In this document: piece by piece, positions 8,904 through 16,846 of the stretch
Numbering within the stretch: the first letter of the stretch is position 1
Layout: every line of letters starts with the position of its first letter
DNA from: Lacinutrix himadriensis
Lineage (GTDB): Bacteria; Bacteroidota; Bacteroidia; Flavobacteriales; Flavobacteriaceae
Direction: 5' to 3'
Assembly (NCBI RefSeq): GCF_001418105.1
Contig: NZ_LIQI01000022.1
Span: 868,001-932,000 of the forward strand
DNA length: 64,000 nucleotides
Made by a program: the position numbers and the translations under genes
Notes under the pieces: generated by a model
What the model saw: only the letters and a program-made list of their open reading frames with translations
Databases searched by the model: none
What the model was told of the DNA's origin: nothing

Positions 8904-9812
8904 ATGAAACATTTACCCTTATTATTCATTTTATCATTCGCATTTACCTTTAATGTAAGCGCACAAAAAAAGAAGGAACAAGATCAAAAAGCCATTAAAG
9001 CGATGTGTGGTTGTTATGAAGTAAGCTTTAATTTTGCAGAAACTTTTCAATACTCGGAAGATTCTACATACGTTGCTTCGAAAACAAAATATGATAAAGG
9101 ATTAGAATGGGTGCAATTGGTAGAAGACAATAAAGACAAAATAGCAATGCAACATTTATTAATTGTTGGTTCTAAAGAACAACCATATATTGTGAAGCAT
9201 TGGAGACAAGATTGGGAATTTGAAAACACAAACTTATATGAATTTGATCACGATAATAAATGGACATTTGTTAATCTTCCAAAAGAAGAAGTAAAAGGGC
9301 AATGGTCTCAAAAAGTATTTCAGGTAGATGATAGTCCGCGTTACGAAGGTTCTGCAACTTGGGTACATGTAGATGGAAAAAGCTATTGGGAAAGTACAAC
9401 AGCTGCACCTTTACCAAGACGTGAGTACACCAAACGTAGCGATTATAATGTGACTCTTAGAACAAACCGTCACGAGATTGTAGAAAGCGGTTGGATTCAT
9501 GACCAAGATAACGATAAAATTATTCGTCAAGACGCTAAAGATGATGTGTTATTAGCACAAGAAAAAGGATATAATACCTATGTTAAAGTAGAAGATAGTA
9601 AATGTGTTGCAGCACAAGAGTATTGGGCTAAAGAACAAGTTAAATGGGCTTTAGTACGCACTAAATGGGACGAAGTATTTGCAAGAAATCAAGATTTAAT
9701 TTTAGAAGAAAAAGTAGATAATAAAGTATTGTTTAAGTATTTATTTGATAAAGAAAAATACCAAACAGCAGAAGAAATTAATCCATTAATAGAATCATTT
9801 GTAAAAAAATAA
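8904..9812 (+). CDS. DUF6607 family secreted protein
   Basis: A 302-residue protein with a signal peptide (cleavage after VSA, residues 1-20). After it comes CGCYEVSFNFAETF, then many short aromatic segments (KHWRQDWEFENTNLYEFD, WTFVNLPKEEVKGQWSQKVFQVDD). I recognise this as DUF6607, a family of unknown function from Bacteroidota. It is the first gene of the rightward arm of the heme locus; the ankyrin gene starts 1 base after its stop, so the two are surely co-transcribed. Two nearby cysteines (CGC) follow the signal peptide, possibly metal- or heme-related; that is speculation. Confidence 0.8.
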   Translation: MKHLPLLFILSFAFTFNVSAQKKKEQDQKAIKAMCGCYEVSFNFAETFQYSEDSTYVASKTKYDKGLEWVQLVEDNKDKIAMQHLLIVGSKEQPYIVKHWRQDWEFENTNLYEFDHDNKWTFVNLPKEEVKGQWSQKVFQVDDSPRYEGSATWVHVDGKSYWESTTAAPLPRREYTKRSDYNVTLRTNRHEIVESGWIHDQDNDKIIRQDAKDDVLLAQEKGYNTYVKVEDSKCVAAQEYWAKEQVKWALVRTKWDEVFARNQDLILEEKVDNKVLFKYLFDKEKYQTAEEINPLIESFVKK

Positions 9813-9813
9813 T

Positions 9814-11289
9814 ATGAAGTATTTAAAAAACATAATAACCGTTGTCACTCTATTTTTAAGCACGCTAGGTTTTGCGCAAGAAAATATATTTTTAAACCGT
9901 GATTTTTGGAAATCGAATCCAACCATTGCAACTGTTGAAGCTAAAATTCAAGAAGGAAATGACATTACAGAAGCTAATGGCAATAATTTTGATGCTGTGG
10001 TATATGCTATTTTACAAGATGCACCAGTAGCAACTATTAAATACATGCAGTCTAAAGAAGGAAACGATGCCAATAAGCTAACACACGATGGTAGAACGTA
10101 CATTTTTTGGGCAGCATATAAAGGTAATATAGAGGTAATGGAATACCTACTTAGCAAAGGCGCTAAAACAGATATTACAGATGATAAAGGAAATACCATC
10201 TTAAATTTTGCAGCTGGTTCCGGACAACAAAATACGAAGGTGTATGACCTTTGTATTGCAAATGGTGCGAATGTAAAAACAGATGTAACACCAAAAGGAG
10301 CTAATGCTTTATTATTAGCTGCTCCTTACGATAAAGACTTTGCGTTAATCAACTATTTTACTTCCAAAGGAGCTAGTATAAATAGTGTAGATGCAGATGG
10401 AAATGGCGTATTTAATTATGTAGCGAAAACAGGAAATGTAGACTTATTAAATCAATTACTTAAAAAAGGGGTAAAAGGAAACGATAACGCTTTTATGTTT
10501 GCAGCAGCCGGAACTAGAGGGAATACAAATACCATAGATTTATACAAATACTTAGAAAGTGTTGGTTTAAACCCGGAAAAAGCTTCCATTAAAAACGAAA
10601 CACCTTTACATATTTTAGCAGCCAGAAGTAAAGATTTAGAATTGGTTAGTTATTTCTTAGATAAAGGAAATGTAAATGCAATCGATGAAAACGGAAACAC
10701 ACCATTTATAAACGCAGCAAGCCGAAACAATTTAGAAACTGTTTCCTTATTATTTAAGCAGGTTAAAGATGTTAACCAGGTAAATAAAAAAGGAGAATCT
10801 GCGCTAGCTTTGGCTGTTGCAAATAACTCGCTAGAAGTGGTTCGTTTTTTAATAGAAAATAAAGCCGATGTTACCATTTTAGATGCGAATAAAAATAACT
10901 TAACGCCTTATTTAATAGCCTCTTTTTCGACTAAAAAATCAGATGTTTTTGAGCAAAAGTTAGGTGTTTTAGCTAAAAACGGACTGGATTTCACCAAAAC
11001 GCAAGAAAATGGAAATACGCTATTTCATTTAGCATTAGCTAAAAACGATATCGATATTTTAAAGTTTATAGCGCCATTTAAAATAGATGTAAATGCGAAG
11101 AATAACGAAGGGAATACAGCTTTACATTTAGCAGCTTTACAAGCGAAAGACACAGAAATCTTAAAGTATTTATTATCTATTGGAGCTAAAAAAGATGCAA
11201 CTACAGATTTTGATGAAACTCCTTTTGATTTAGCATCCGAAAACGAAATTTTAAAAGCACAGAAAATCAATTTAGATTTTTTAAAATAA
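9814..11289 (+). CDS. Secreted ankyrin-repeat protein
   Basis: A 491-residue protein with a signal peptide (residues 1-21, ending GFAQ), followed by about ten to twelve ankyrin repeats up to the C-terminus. Clear units include DGRTYIFWAAYKGNIEVMEYLLSKGA, NETPLHILAARSKDLELVSYFLDKG, KGESALALAVANNSLEVVRFLIENKA and GNTALHLAALQAKDTEILKYLLSIGA. Ankyrin repeats bind proteins; with a signal peptide this one should act in the periplasm or outside the cell. It follows the DUF6607 gene by one base. In this locus it may hold together periplasmic steps of heme handling, but no function is known to me. Confidence 0.9.
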   Translation: MKYLKNIITVVTLFLSTLGFAQENIFLNRDFWKSNPTIATVEAKIQEGNDITEANGNNFDAVVYAILQDAPVATIKYMQSKEGNDANKLTHDGRTYIFWAAYKGNIEVMEYLLSKGAKTDITDDKGNTILNFAAGSGQQNTKVYDLCIANGANVKTDVTPKGANALLLAAPYDKDFALINYFTSKGASINSVDADGNGVFNYVAKTGNVDLLNQLLKKGVKGNDNAFMFAAAGTRGNTNTIDLYKYLESVGLNPEKASIKNETPLHILAARSKDLELVSYFLDKGNVNAIDENGNTPFINAASRNNLETVSLLFKQVKDVNQVNKKGESALALAVANNSLEVVRFLIENKADVTILDANKNNLTPYLIASFSTKKSDVFEQKLGVLAKNGLDFTKTQENGNTLFHLALAKNDIDILKFIAPFKIDVNAKNNEGNTALHLAALQAKDTEILKYLLSIGAKKDATTDFDETPFDLASENEILKAQKINLDFLK

Positions 11290-11319
11290 TAAATAATTTA
11301 GAGTTTGTAATGATGAACT

Positions 11320-11357
11320 GTCACACGGAGCGGAGTCGAAGTGTCTTTTCAGATTTC
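11320..11357 (+). repeat. Short dispersed-type intergenic repeat (GTCACACGGAGCGGAGTCGA)
   Basis: The motif GTCACACGGAGCGGAGTCGA followed by AGTGTCTTTTCAGATTTC is GC-richer than its surroundings and is of a kind I know as a dispersed intergenic repeat in Flavobacteriia. A decayed relative (GTCACTTTGAGAGCAGT) lies at 11884-11912 and another, inverted (TCTCAAAGTGACAA), at 15123-15136. It separates the ankyrin and DUF2271 genes. Confidence 0.5.
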
Positions 11358-11391
11358 ATAAAATTATAACCTCAAAAAAATAAAGTTACAC

Positions 11392-11874
11392 ATGAAATTT
11401 AAATCCATATTAACGGTTTGTTTTTTAGCAATAACAATGCTATCCTTTACCACTATAAAAGAATCTACATCGTATAAATGCATGATTCAAATGATTAATT
11501 ATACAGGTGAAAATGCCTACGTGGTTATTTCACTTATTAATCCGGAAGGGGAATACGAAAAAACCTTATACGTGCAAGGAGATGATGATGAGTGGTATCA
11601 CGATATTTCAGAATGGTGGAAATTCTACGGAAAGAAACGCTCTAGTATCGACGCTATTACAGGAGAAACCATTGCTGGAGGCGCAAGAACGATTAGCGTT
11701 TTAGAAATTGAAGATTCTAAAATTGATGCCGGTTACAGTATTCGTTTTGAAACGGCTGTAGAAGATCAAGAATATTACACTAAAGATGTCGAGTTTCTAT
11801 TAACATCAGAAAGTGTTAAAAGCAAAAAAGAAGGTACAGGGTTTATTCGTTATGTGCGTTTAATGCCTAACTAA
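11392..11874 (+). CDS. DUF2271 domain protein, secreted
   Basis: A 160-residue protein with a signal peptide (hydrophobic residues 6-18, then SFTTIKES). The body (YVVISLINPEGEYEKTLYVQGDDDEWYHDISEWWKFY, DAITGETIAGGARTISVLEI) matches DUF2271, a small periplasmic family often found beside PepSY membrane proteins. The PepSY fusion gene follows 53 bases downstream. Function unknown; the association suggests a periplasmic partner of the reductase. Start ATG at 11392 is preceded by an A-rich leader and no good Shine-Dalgarno sequence, normal in this group. Confidence 0.82.
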   Translation: MKFKSILTVCFLAITMLSFTTIKESTSYKCMIQMINYTGENAYVVISLINPEGEYEKTLYVQGDDDEWYHDISEWWKFYGKKRSSIDAITGETIAGGARTISVLEIEDSKIDAGYSIRFETAVEDQEYYTKDVEFLLTSESVKSKKEGTGFIRYVRLMPN

Positions 11875-11927
11875 AACACAATTGTCACTTTGAGAGCAGT
11901 ACAAAAGTCTCCTAAATTTAAAAAAGC

Positions 11928-14117
11928 ATGACCATTTCCATTTGGAGATACAGCCACTTAACACTAGCTGTATCTTCTTTTGTTTTTATTTTATTAGCAT
12001 CCATAACTGGAATTATTTTGGCGTTCCAACCCATTTCAGAAAAGCTAGAACCGTATAAAGTTTCTAATTTTGAAAACATAACGGTTGCCGAAACGATTAG
12101 CAATTTAAAGGAAAAATATCCTGAAGTTATCGATGTGCAAGTAGATGCAAGCCATTTTGTTTTAGCATCTGTTATTACTAACGATGGTGAAAGTTTAAAT
12201 GGGTATATAAATCCGAGAACAGTAGCGTTTATTGGAGATAAAATAGAAGTGTCCAAATTTTTTAAATGGGTTACTAATTTTCATAGGTCGTTGTTTTTAA
12301 AAGGAATCGGACGCTTTTTTGTAGGATTATGCTCCTTTCTATTATTATTAATTGCTGTTTCCGGAACGGTTTTAATACTAAAAAGACAAGGCGGTTTAAA
12401 GAAGTTTTTCTCGAAAGTAGTAAACGAAAACTTCAGTCAGTATTGGCATGTTGTTTTAGGAAGACTGTCGTTAATTCCAATAATTATCATCACCATTACA
12501 GGTGTTTATTTGTCGGCTGAAAAATTCGATTTACTTCCTAAAAGTAGCGTTAATCATACCGTAGATTTTGAATCCCTTTCGGAAACACCAAAACAAGATA
12601 TTCAAGATTTTCCTATTTTTAAAAACACAAAACTTTCCGAAGTAAAAACCATAGAATTCCCTTTTTCGGAAGCTGTAGAAGATTATTTCACACTTTCCCT
12701 TAAAGACAAAGAAGTTGTTGTAAACCAATTTACAGGCGAAACTTTAAGCGAAATAAAAACACCTTTAGTTACGGTATTTTCTAATTTAAGTCTGAATTTA
12801 CACACTGGAAAAGGCAGTATTTTATGGTCTGTAATTTTAGCAATTGCAACCGCAAATATTTTATTTTTTATCTATTCTGGTTTTGCCATGACGCTAAAAC
12901 GTAGAAAGTCTAAACTAAAAAATAAGTACAAAAAAGACAATAGCAAATATGTGATTTTAGTAGGATCGGAAAACGGAAATACCTTGCCTTTTGCTAACCA
13001 ATTGCAACAACAATTAATAAAAGCAGGAGAAAGCGTTTACATCGCAGAGCTTAATAATTACGATATCTATAGTAAAGCAGAGCATATTATAGTTCTGACT
13101 TCTACTTATGGCGAAGGCGAAGCGCCAACCAATGCCAACGTGTTTTTAGAACGATTAAAAACGGTAAAACAAGTACAAGAAATAAGCTATTCTGTAGTTG
13201 GTTTTGGATCTTTAGCATATCCCGACTTTTGTAAATTTGCTTTCGATGTAGATGCAGCGATGCAGCTTCCGTTTAAACAAGAATTACCCATTTTTACCAT
13301 TAATGATAAATCGGTAACTTCCTTTGAAGAATGGGTGACCCTTTGGAACAAAAACAGAAAGCTTCCTATATCTATTTCCAAAGAAAAACTAGCTGTAAAA
13401 CCAAGATTAAACAACACCTTTACGGTGGTAGATAAAACCAAAGCAGAAGACCATGCCGACAGCACTTTTTTAATCAAATTAAAACCGAACACCAAGAGAT
13501 TTACCTCTGGAGATTTGTTGGCTATTTATCCTAAAAACGATTACAGAGAGCGTTTATATTCTATAGGAAAAGTCAACGGAAAAGTACAGTTAAGTGTAAA
13601 GCTGCATGAAAACGGATTGGGCTCCGGTTTCTTAAGTAACTTAAATAAAGGTGACCTTTTTAAAGCACGAATAATTAAAAACACAGCCTTTCATTTTCCT
13701 AAAAAAGCTTCCAAAGTTATCTTAATTGCCAACGGAACAGGAATTGCTCCTTTTCTAGGAATGCTAGATCAAAACACCAAAAATATAGAGACTCATTTGT
13801 ATTACGGACTAAGACAAAATGCTTCGTTTAACCTGTATCGCGACGTTATTAAAGAGAATTATAAGAGCAAAAAATTCACCAAACTAAAACTAGCGTTTTC
13901 AAGAGAAGCACCTAAAAATTATGTGCAAGATCTTCTAAAACAGGACGCTTTGTTTGTAGCAGAAACATTAAAAAACAATGGTGTAATTATGCTTTGTGGA
14001 TCCTTAGCCATGCAAAACGATGTCTTGGCTGTTTTAGATGTCATTACCACAGAAAATTTAAGCCTACCGTTAAGTGCATTTATAGAAAAAAATCAGATAA
14101 AAACAGATTGTTACTAA
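11928..14117 (+). CDS. PepSY membrane domain fused to flavodoxin and FAD/NADPH reductase
   Basis: A 729-residue fusion. Residues 1-330 are a PepSY-type membrane domain with four predicted helices (about 11-33, 130-150, 178-198, 305-325) and a periplasmic part between the helices. Residues 340-480 are a flavodoxin domain (FMN site YVILVGSENGNT and LTSTYGEGEAPTN). Residues 490-729 resemble the FAD/NADPH half of cytochrome P450 or sulfite reductase: RLYSI near 540 for FAD, GTGIAPFLGM near 602 and CGSLAM near 690 for NADPH. It would move electrons from NADPH through FAD and FMN to an acceptor at the inner membrane. In this locus the likely acceptor is ferric iron or heme, which is inference. Confidence 0.88.
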   Translation: MTISIWRYSHLTLAVSSFVFILLASITGIILAFQPISEKLEPYKVSNFENITVAETISNLKEKYPEVIDVQVDASHFVLASVITNDGESLNGYINPRTVAFIGDKIEVSKFFKWVTNFHRSLFLKGIGRFFVGLCSFLLLLIAVSGTVLILKRQGGLKKFFSKVVNENFSQYWHVVLGRLSLIPIIIITITGVYLSAEKFDLLPKSSVNHTVDFESLSETPKQDIQDFPIFKNTKLSEVKTIEFPFSEAVEDYFTLSLKDKEVVVNQFTGETLSEIKTPLVTVFSNLSLNLHTGKGSILWSVILAIATANILFFIYSGFAMTLKRRKSKLKNKYKKDNSKYVILVGSENGNTLPFANQLQQQLIKAGESVYIAELNNYDIYSKAEHIIVLTSTYGEGEAPTNANVFLERLKTVKQVQEISYSVVGFGSLAYPDFCKFAFDVDAAMQLPFKQELPIFTINDKSVTSFEEWVTLWNKNRKLPISISKEKLAVKPRLNNTFTVVDKTKAEDHADSTFLIKLKPNTKRFTSGDLLAIYPKNDYRERLYSIGKVNGKVQLSVKLHENGLGSGFLSNLNKGDLFKARIIKNTAFHFPKKASKVILIANGTGIAPFLGMLDQNTKNIETHLYYGLRQNASFNLYRDVIKENYKSKKFTKLKLAFSREAPKNYVQDLLKQDALFVAETLKNNGVIMLCGSLAMQNDVLAVLDVITTENLSLPLSAFIEKNQIKTDCY

Positions 14118-14136
14118 TCTCAAAAAAGAGAAGCCT

Positions 14137-14490
14137 ATGTGTAGTAATATTAAAACAATATCTAAAGTTACAAGTGGCGAATTATCTATTTGTACGAAGT
14201 GTAATGTATATCATTTAGAATTTAATAATATCTATTTTGAATTTTCAGAAGCACAATACAAACAGTTTAAAAAATACTTGTTCGCTATAGATTCTGAGTA
14301 CTGGGAAAACAAATATGGAGATGCAAAAGTAAAACGAAAAATCCCTGTACCCTCTTTGCAATCCAATCTTGTTTTAATGTTTAATAGACAAGAAATAAAA
14401 GAATTGAAATCGCTTTTCTCTAATAAAAAACAGATCTATAATAAGTATTTAAACGTAGACGATATCGATTACACACTAATTTTAAATTAG
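14137..14490 (+). CDS. DUF6686 family protein
   Basis: A 117-residue soluble protein without a signal peptide. The N-terminus carries C2, C19-x-x-C22 and H26 (SICTKCNVYH), which looks like a metal site, followed by LEFNNIYFEFSEAQYKQFKKYL and EYWENKYG. I recognise this as DUF6686, a Bacteroidota family of unknown function. It starts 19 bases after the PepSY-flavodoxin gene, so it is the last gene of the rightward heme arm. Its stop is only 3 bases from the convergent cvpA stop, and I see no hairpin between them. Confidence 0.75.
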   Translation: MCSNIKTISKVTSGELSICTKCNVYHLEFNNIYFEFSEAQYKQFKKYLFAIDSEYWENKYGDAKVKRKIPVPSLQSNLVLMFNRQEIKELKSLFSNKKQIYNKYLNVDDIDYTLILN

Positions 14491-14493
14491 TAT

Positions 14494-15015
14494 TTAAACA
14501 GCTTCCGTTTCTGGGGTTTCCTCTTCTTTTTCTTCCGCTTTAATAATACTAGGGAAAATCATTGGAGCAAGGGATTTTACAGGTTCATATAAAATGGAAT
14601 CCTTTAAATCTTCTTCACCAACAAAAGGTATGGTGTTATTCATTCTGCTAAAAACACCTAGAATAATACTTAAAACCAATCCTATTTTTAAAGCACCAAA
14701 TACACCACCAAGTAATTTATTAATAATTCCTAAAGCAGCAAAATCAGCCAATTTAGTTAATGCTTTTCCTGCTAGTGAAATCACTAAAATAATGACTACA
14801 AAAGTGATAGCAAATGCGACTATGTTCGTGTATTTTTCCTCCCAATTTACTTTACTAGCTAAAAATTCTGCAGCAAAACCACTAAAATGTATGGCGCCAT
14901 AAACTCCTGCAATCAAGGCAACAAGAGAAGCAACTTCTACAAAAAGTCCCTTCATAAATCCTCTAACCAATCCAAAAAGAAGTAATGCTCCTAAAATAAT
15001 ATCTAAAACGCTCAT
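14494..15015 (-). CDS. cvpA: CvpA family membrane protein
   Basis: A 173-residue inner-membrane protein with four hydrophobic segments: residues 3-20, 25-50, 64-85 and 103-125. The start MSVLDIILGALLLFGLVRGFMKGLF is the CvpA signature. The C-terminus is acidic (EEKEEETPETEAV). Named for colicin V production in E. coli; the biochemical role in other bacteria is unclear, though it has been linked to envelope homeostasis. It is monocistronic here, with its own -7 element at 15032-15039. Confidence 0.88.
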   Translation of the reverse strand: MSVLDIILGALLLFGLVRGFMKGLFVEVASLVALIAGVYGAIHFSGFAAEFLASKVNWEEKYTNIVAFAITFVVIILVISLAGKALTKLADFAALGIINKLLGGVFGALKIGLVLSIILGVFSRMNNTIPFVGEEDLKDSILYEPVKSLAPMIFPSIIKAEEKEEETPETEAV

Positions 15016-15031
15016 AAAATTAGAATTTTGT

Positions 15032-15039
15032 CAAATATA
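15032..15039 (-). promoter_or_regulatory. -7 promoter element of cvpA
   Basis: TATATTTG on the minus strand, 16 bases before the ATG of cvpA. It fits the Bacteroidota -7 consensus TAnnTTTG. Confidence 0.6.
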
Positions 15040-15146
15040 GAAAAAACAAATCTTCTCTCCTTTTTTAATAAGAAATCAACGTCACAGCACGTCAATATTT
15101 AATAGATTTATCGACTTAAATGTCTCAAAGTGACAACAAGGTTTAG

Positions 15147-15154
15147 TAACTTTG
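15147..15154 (+). promoter_or_regulatory. -7 promoter element upstream of the gene at 15206
   Basis: TAACTTTG fits TAnnTTTG and lies about 50 bases before the ATG at 15206, giving a leader of about 45 bases. Confidence 0.5.
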
Positions 15155-15205
15155 TAGCTTAATAAGTTTCATTTAAAAAGATTCCTGCTTTCGTAGGAAG
15201 TGAAC

Positions 15206-15562
15206 ATGGCAAGAGATACAGAATTAAAAGAACGCTGGGAATTGGTAGTAGAAAAACTATCGAATCAATTTGCAGATGGCGACATATTAGACTTAGATGC
15301 CATCATTTATTTAATAGGTTTACAAGAACTTGGACAATTAGATAGAACCTTTAAAAAAGACCAAAAACTAGACCTTATGCACATTGCAATCTGCAAAGTC
15401 CTTACGCCTTATGGCTATTATGAGTTAGATTTTGTAGACGAAGAAGGTTGGCCGCATTACACTACAAAAGGAGAATTACCACACTTAAAAGCAGGAGAAC
15501 AAAGCGTTTTAATGAAAGAAGCCATTGTAAACTACTTTGTAGAAACTGGATATGTTAAATAA
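15206..15562 (+). CDS. Conserved hypothetical protein of Bacteroidota
   Basis: A 118-residue soluble, acidic protein of unknown function beginning MARDTELKERWELV. I chose ATG 15206 over the in-frame GTG at 15200 because it is the better start codon and a GGAAG stretch (15196-15200) lies just upstream. The composition suggests a small helical protein (FADGDILDLDAIIYLIGLQELGQ), with a later YGYYELDFVDEEGWPHY segment. It stands alone between cvpA and pheS. I recognise it as a type widespread in Flavobacteriia but know no function. Confidence 0.78.
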   Translation: MARDTELKERWELVVEKLSNQFADGDILDLDAIIYLIGLQELGQLDRTFKKDQKLDLMHIAICKVLTPYGYYELDFVDEEGWPHYTTKGELPHLKAGEQSVLMKEAIVNYFVETGYVK

Positions 15563-15565
15563 TTA

Positions 15566-15643
15566 GGGCGTTACCACAAGGGTCGCACTTTTCGCAGTCG
15601 CTATCCAAGATGAGCTCCAACAATGCTCCAATCGCTAACGCAA
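15566..15643 (+). repeat. Dispersed intergenic repeat, copy 1 of the GGGCGTT family
   Basis: Starts GGGCGTTACCACAAGGGTCG and ends CAATCGCTAACGCA. Both ends recur, inverted, at 29371-29469 and, in diverged form, at 48962-49121. It is noncoding and richer in GC than its surroundings. It fills most of the gap between the 15206 gene and pheS. Confidence 0.65.
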
Positions 15644-15754
15644 ATCACAAGGAACGTCTGTAATTATCCAGTAAATTTTTTATTTACTAGGACAATCGCA
15701 TTCTTTTTTCAAGATTACTTCGTCCATTCCACCTCGTAATGACGATATTTTATT

Positions 15755-15762
15755 TAAATTTG
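15755..15762 (+). promoter_or_regulatory. -7 promoter element of pheS
   Basis: TAAATTTG fits TAnnTTTG and lies 19 bases before the pheS ATG at 15782. Confidence 0.55.
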
Positions 15763-15781
15763 CCACCTATTTATACACACC

Positions 15782-16801
15782 ATGATAGACAAGATAAAAG
15801 AACTCATAGCAGAAGCCGAAGTATTTAAAGCACAATCGATTGAAGAGGTTGAAGCTTTTAGAATAAAATACTTAGGTAAAAAAGGATTGTTAAACGACTT
15901 TTTTGCAGAGTTTAAAAATGTAGCTAACGACCAGAAAAAAGAATTTGGTCAAACCATAAATAAGCTTAAAAAAACGGCCGAAGAGAAAGTTAACGCTTTA
16001 AAAGAAGAGTTAGAAGGAAAAGAGGAAGAGGCTGGCGTTTATGCCGATTTATCTCGTCCGGGAGAACCAATAGAAATAGGAGCACGTCATCCAATATCTA
16101 TTGTTAAAAATGAGATTATCGATATCTTTTCTCGCATCGGTTTTAACGTAAGTGAAGGTCCAGAAATAGAAGATGACTGGCATAACTTTACCGCATTGAA
16201 CTTGCCAGAATACCATCCGGCACGTGATATGCAAGATACCTTCTTCATTCAAACCGATCCAGATATTTTATTGCGTACACACACAAGTTCTGTGCAAGTG
16301 CGTTATATGGAAAACAATAAACCACCAATTAGAACCATCTCTCCAGGAAGAGTATTTAGAAACGAAGCGATTTCTGCACGTTCCCATTGTTTCTTCCACC
16401 AAGTAGAAGGTTTATATATTGATAAAGATGTGAGTTTTGCCGATTTAAAACAAACACTGCAATACTTCACAACAGAGATGTTCGGAAAATCGAAGATACG
16501 TTTACGTCCTTCTTACTTTCCATTTACAGAACCAAGTGCAGAGGTAGATGTATATTGGGGATTAGAAACAGAAACAGACTATAAAATTACCAAAGGAACA
16601 GGTTGGTTAGAAATTATGGGTTGTGGTATGGTAGATCCAAACGTTTTAGAAAACTGTGGTATTGATTCTAAAGTATATTCCGGTTTCGCATTCGGAATGG
16701 GAATAGACAGAATTGCCATGCTATTAAATCAAATTAGTGATATTCGACTACTAAGTGAAAACGATGTAAGATTCTTAGAGCAGTTTAAATCTGCATTATA
16801 A
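15782..16801 (+). CDS. pheS: Phenylalanine--tRNA ligase alpha subunit
   Basis: Charges tRNA-Phe with phenylalanine as part of an alpha2-beta2 enzyme. The 339-residue length is normal. Residues 1-95 are the N-terminal coiled coil that contacts tRNA; the rest is the class II catalytic core with HPISIVKNEIIDIFSRIGF, PEYHPARDMQDTFF, the motif 2 region RTISPGRVFRNEAISARSHCFFHQVEG and motif 3 GFAFGMGIDRIAMLL. pheT is not beside it, as is common in Bacteroidota. A -7 element lies at 15755 and a hairpin terminator immediately follows. Confidence 0.98.
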   Translation: MIDKIKELIAEAEVFKAQSIEEVEAFRIKYLGKKGLLNDFFAEFKNVANDQKKEFGQTINKLKKTAEEKVNALKEELEGKEEEAGVYADLSRPGEPIEIGARHPISIVKNEIIDIFSRIGFNVSEGPEIEDDWHNFTALNLPEYHPARDMQDTFFIQTDPDILLRTHTSSVQVRYMENNKPPIRTISPGRVFRNEAISARSHCFFHQVEGLYIDKDVSFADLKQTLQYFTTEMFGKSKIRLRPSYFPFTEPSAEVDVYWGLETETDYKITKGTGWLEIMGCGMVDPNVLENCGIDSKVYSGFAFGMGIDRIAMLLNQISDIRLLSENDVRFLEQFKSAL

Positions 16802-16805
16802 AAAC

Positions 16806-16840
16806 AAAAAAAAGCGTTATTTTAAATAACGCTTTTTTTT
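16806..16840. terminator. Bidirectional terminator between pheS and the S9 peptidase
   Basis: A run of A, then AAAGCGTTAT, a short T/A loop, ATAACGCTTT and a run of T. The stem is symmetrical, so it can stop both pheS (+) and the peptidase gene (-) whose stop is at 16847. Confidence 0.9.
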
Positions 16841-16846
16841 TGCTTA

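Noticed and set aside
15566-15643. A tRNA or structured RNA in the gap before pheS
   Set aside because: The block is GC-richer, but it has no cloverleaf or T-loop sequence and recurs as an intergenic repeat elsewhere.
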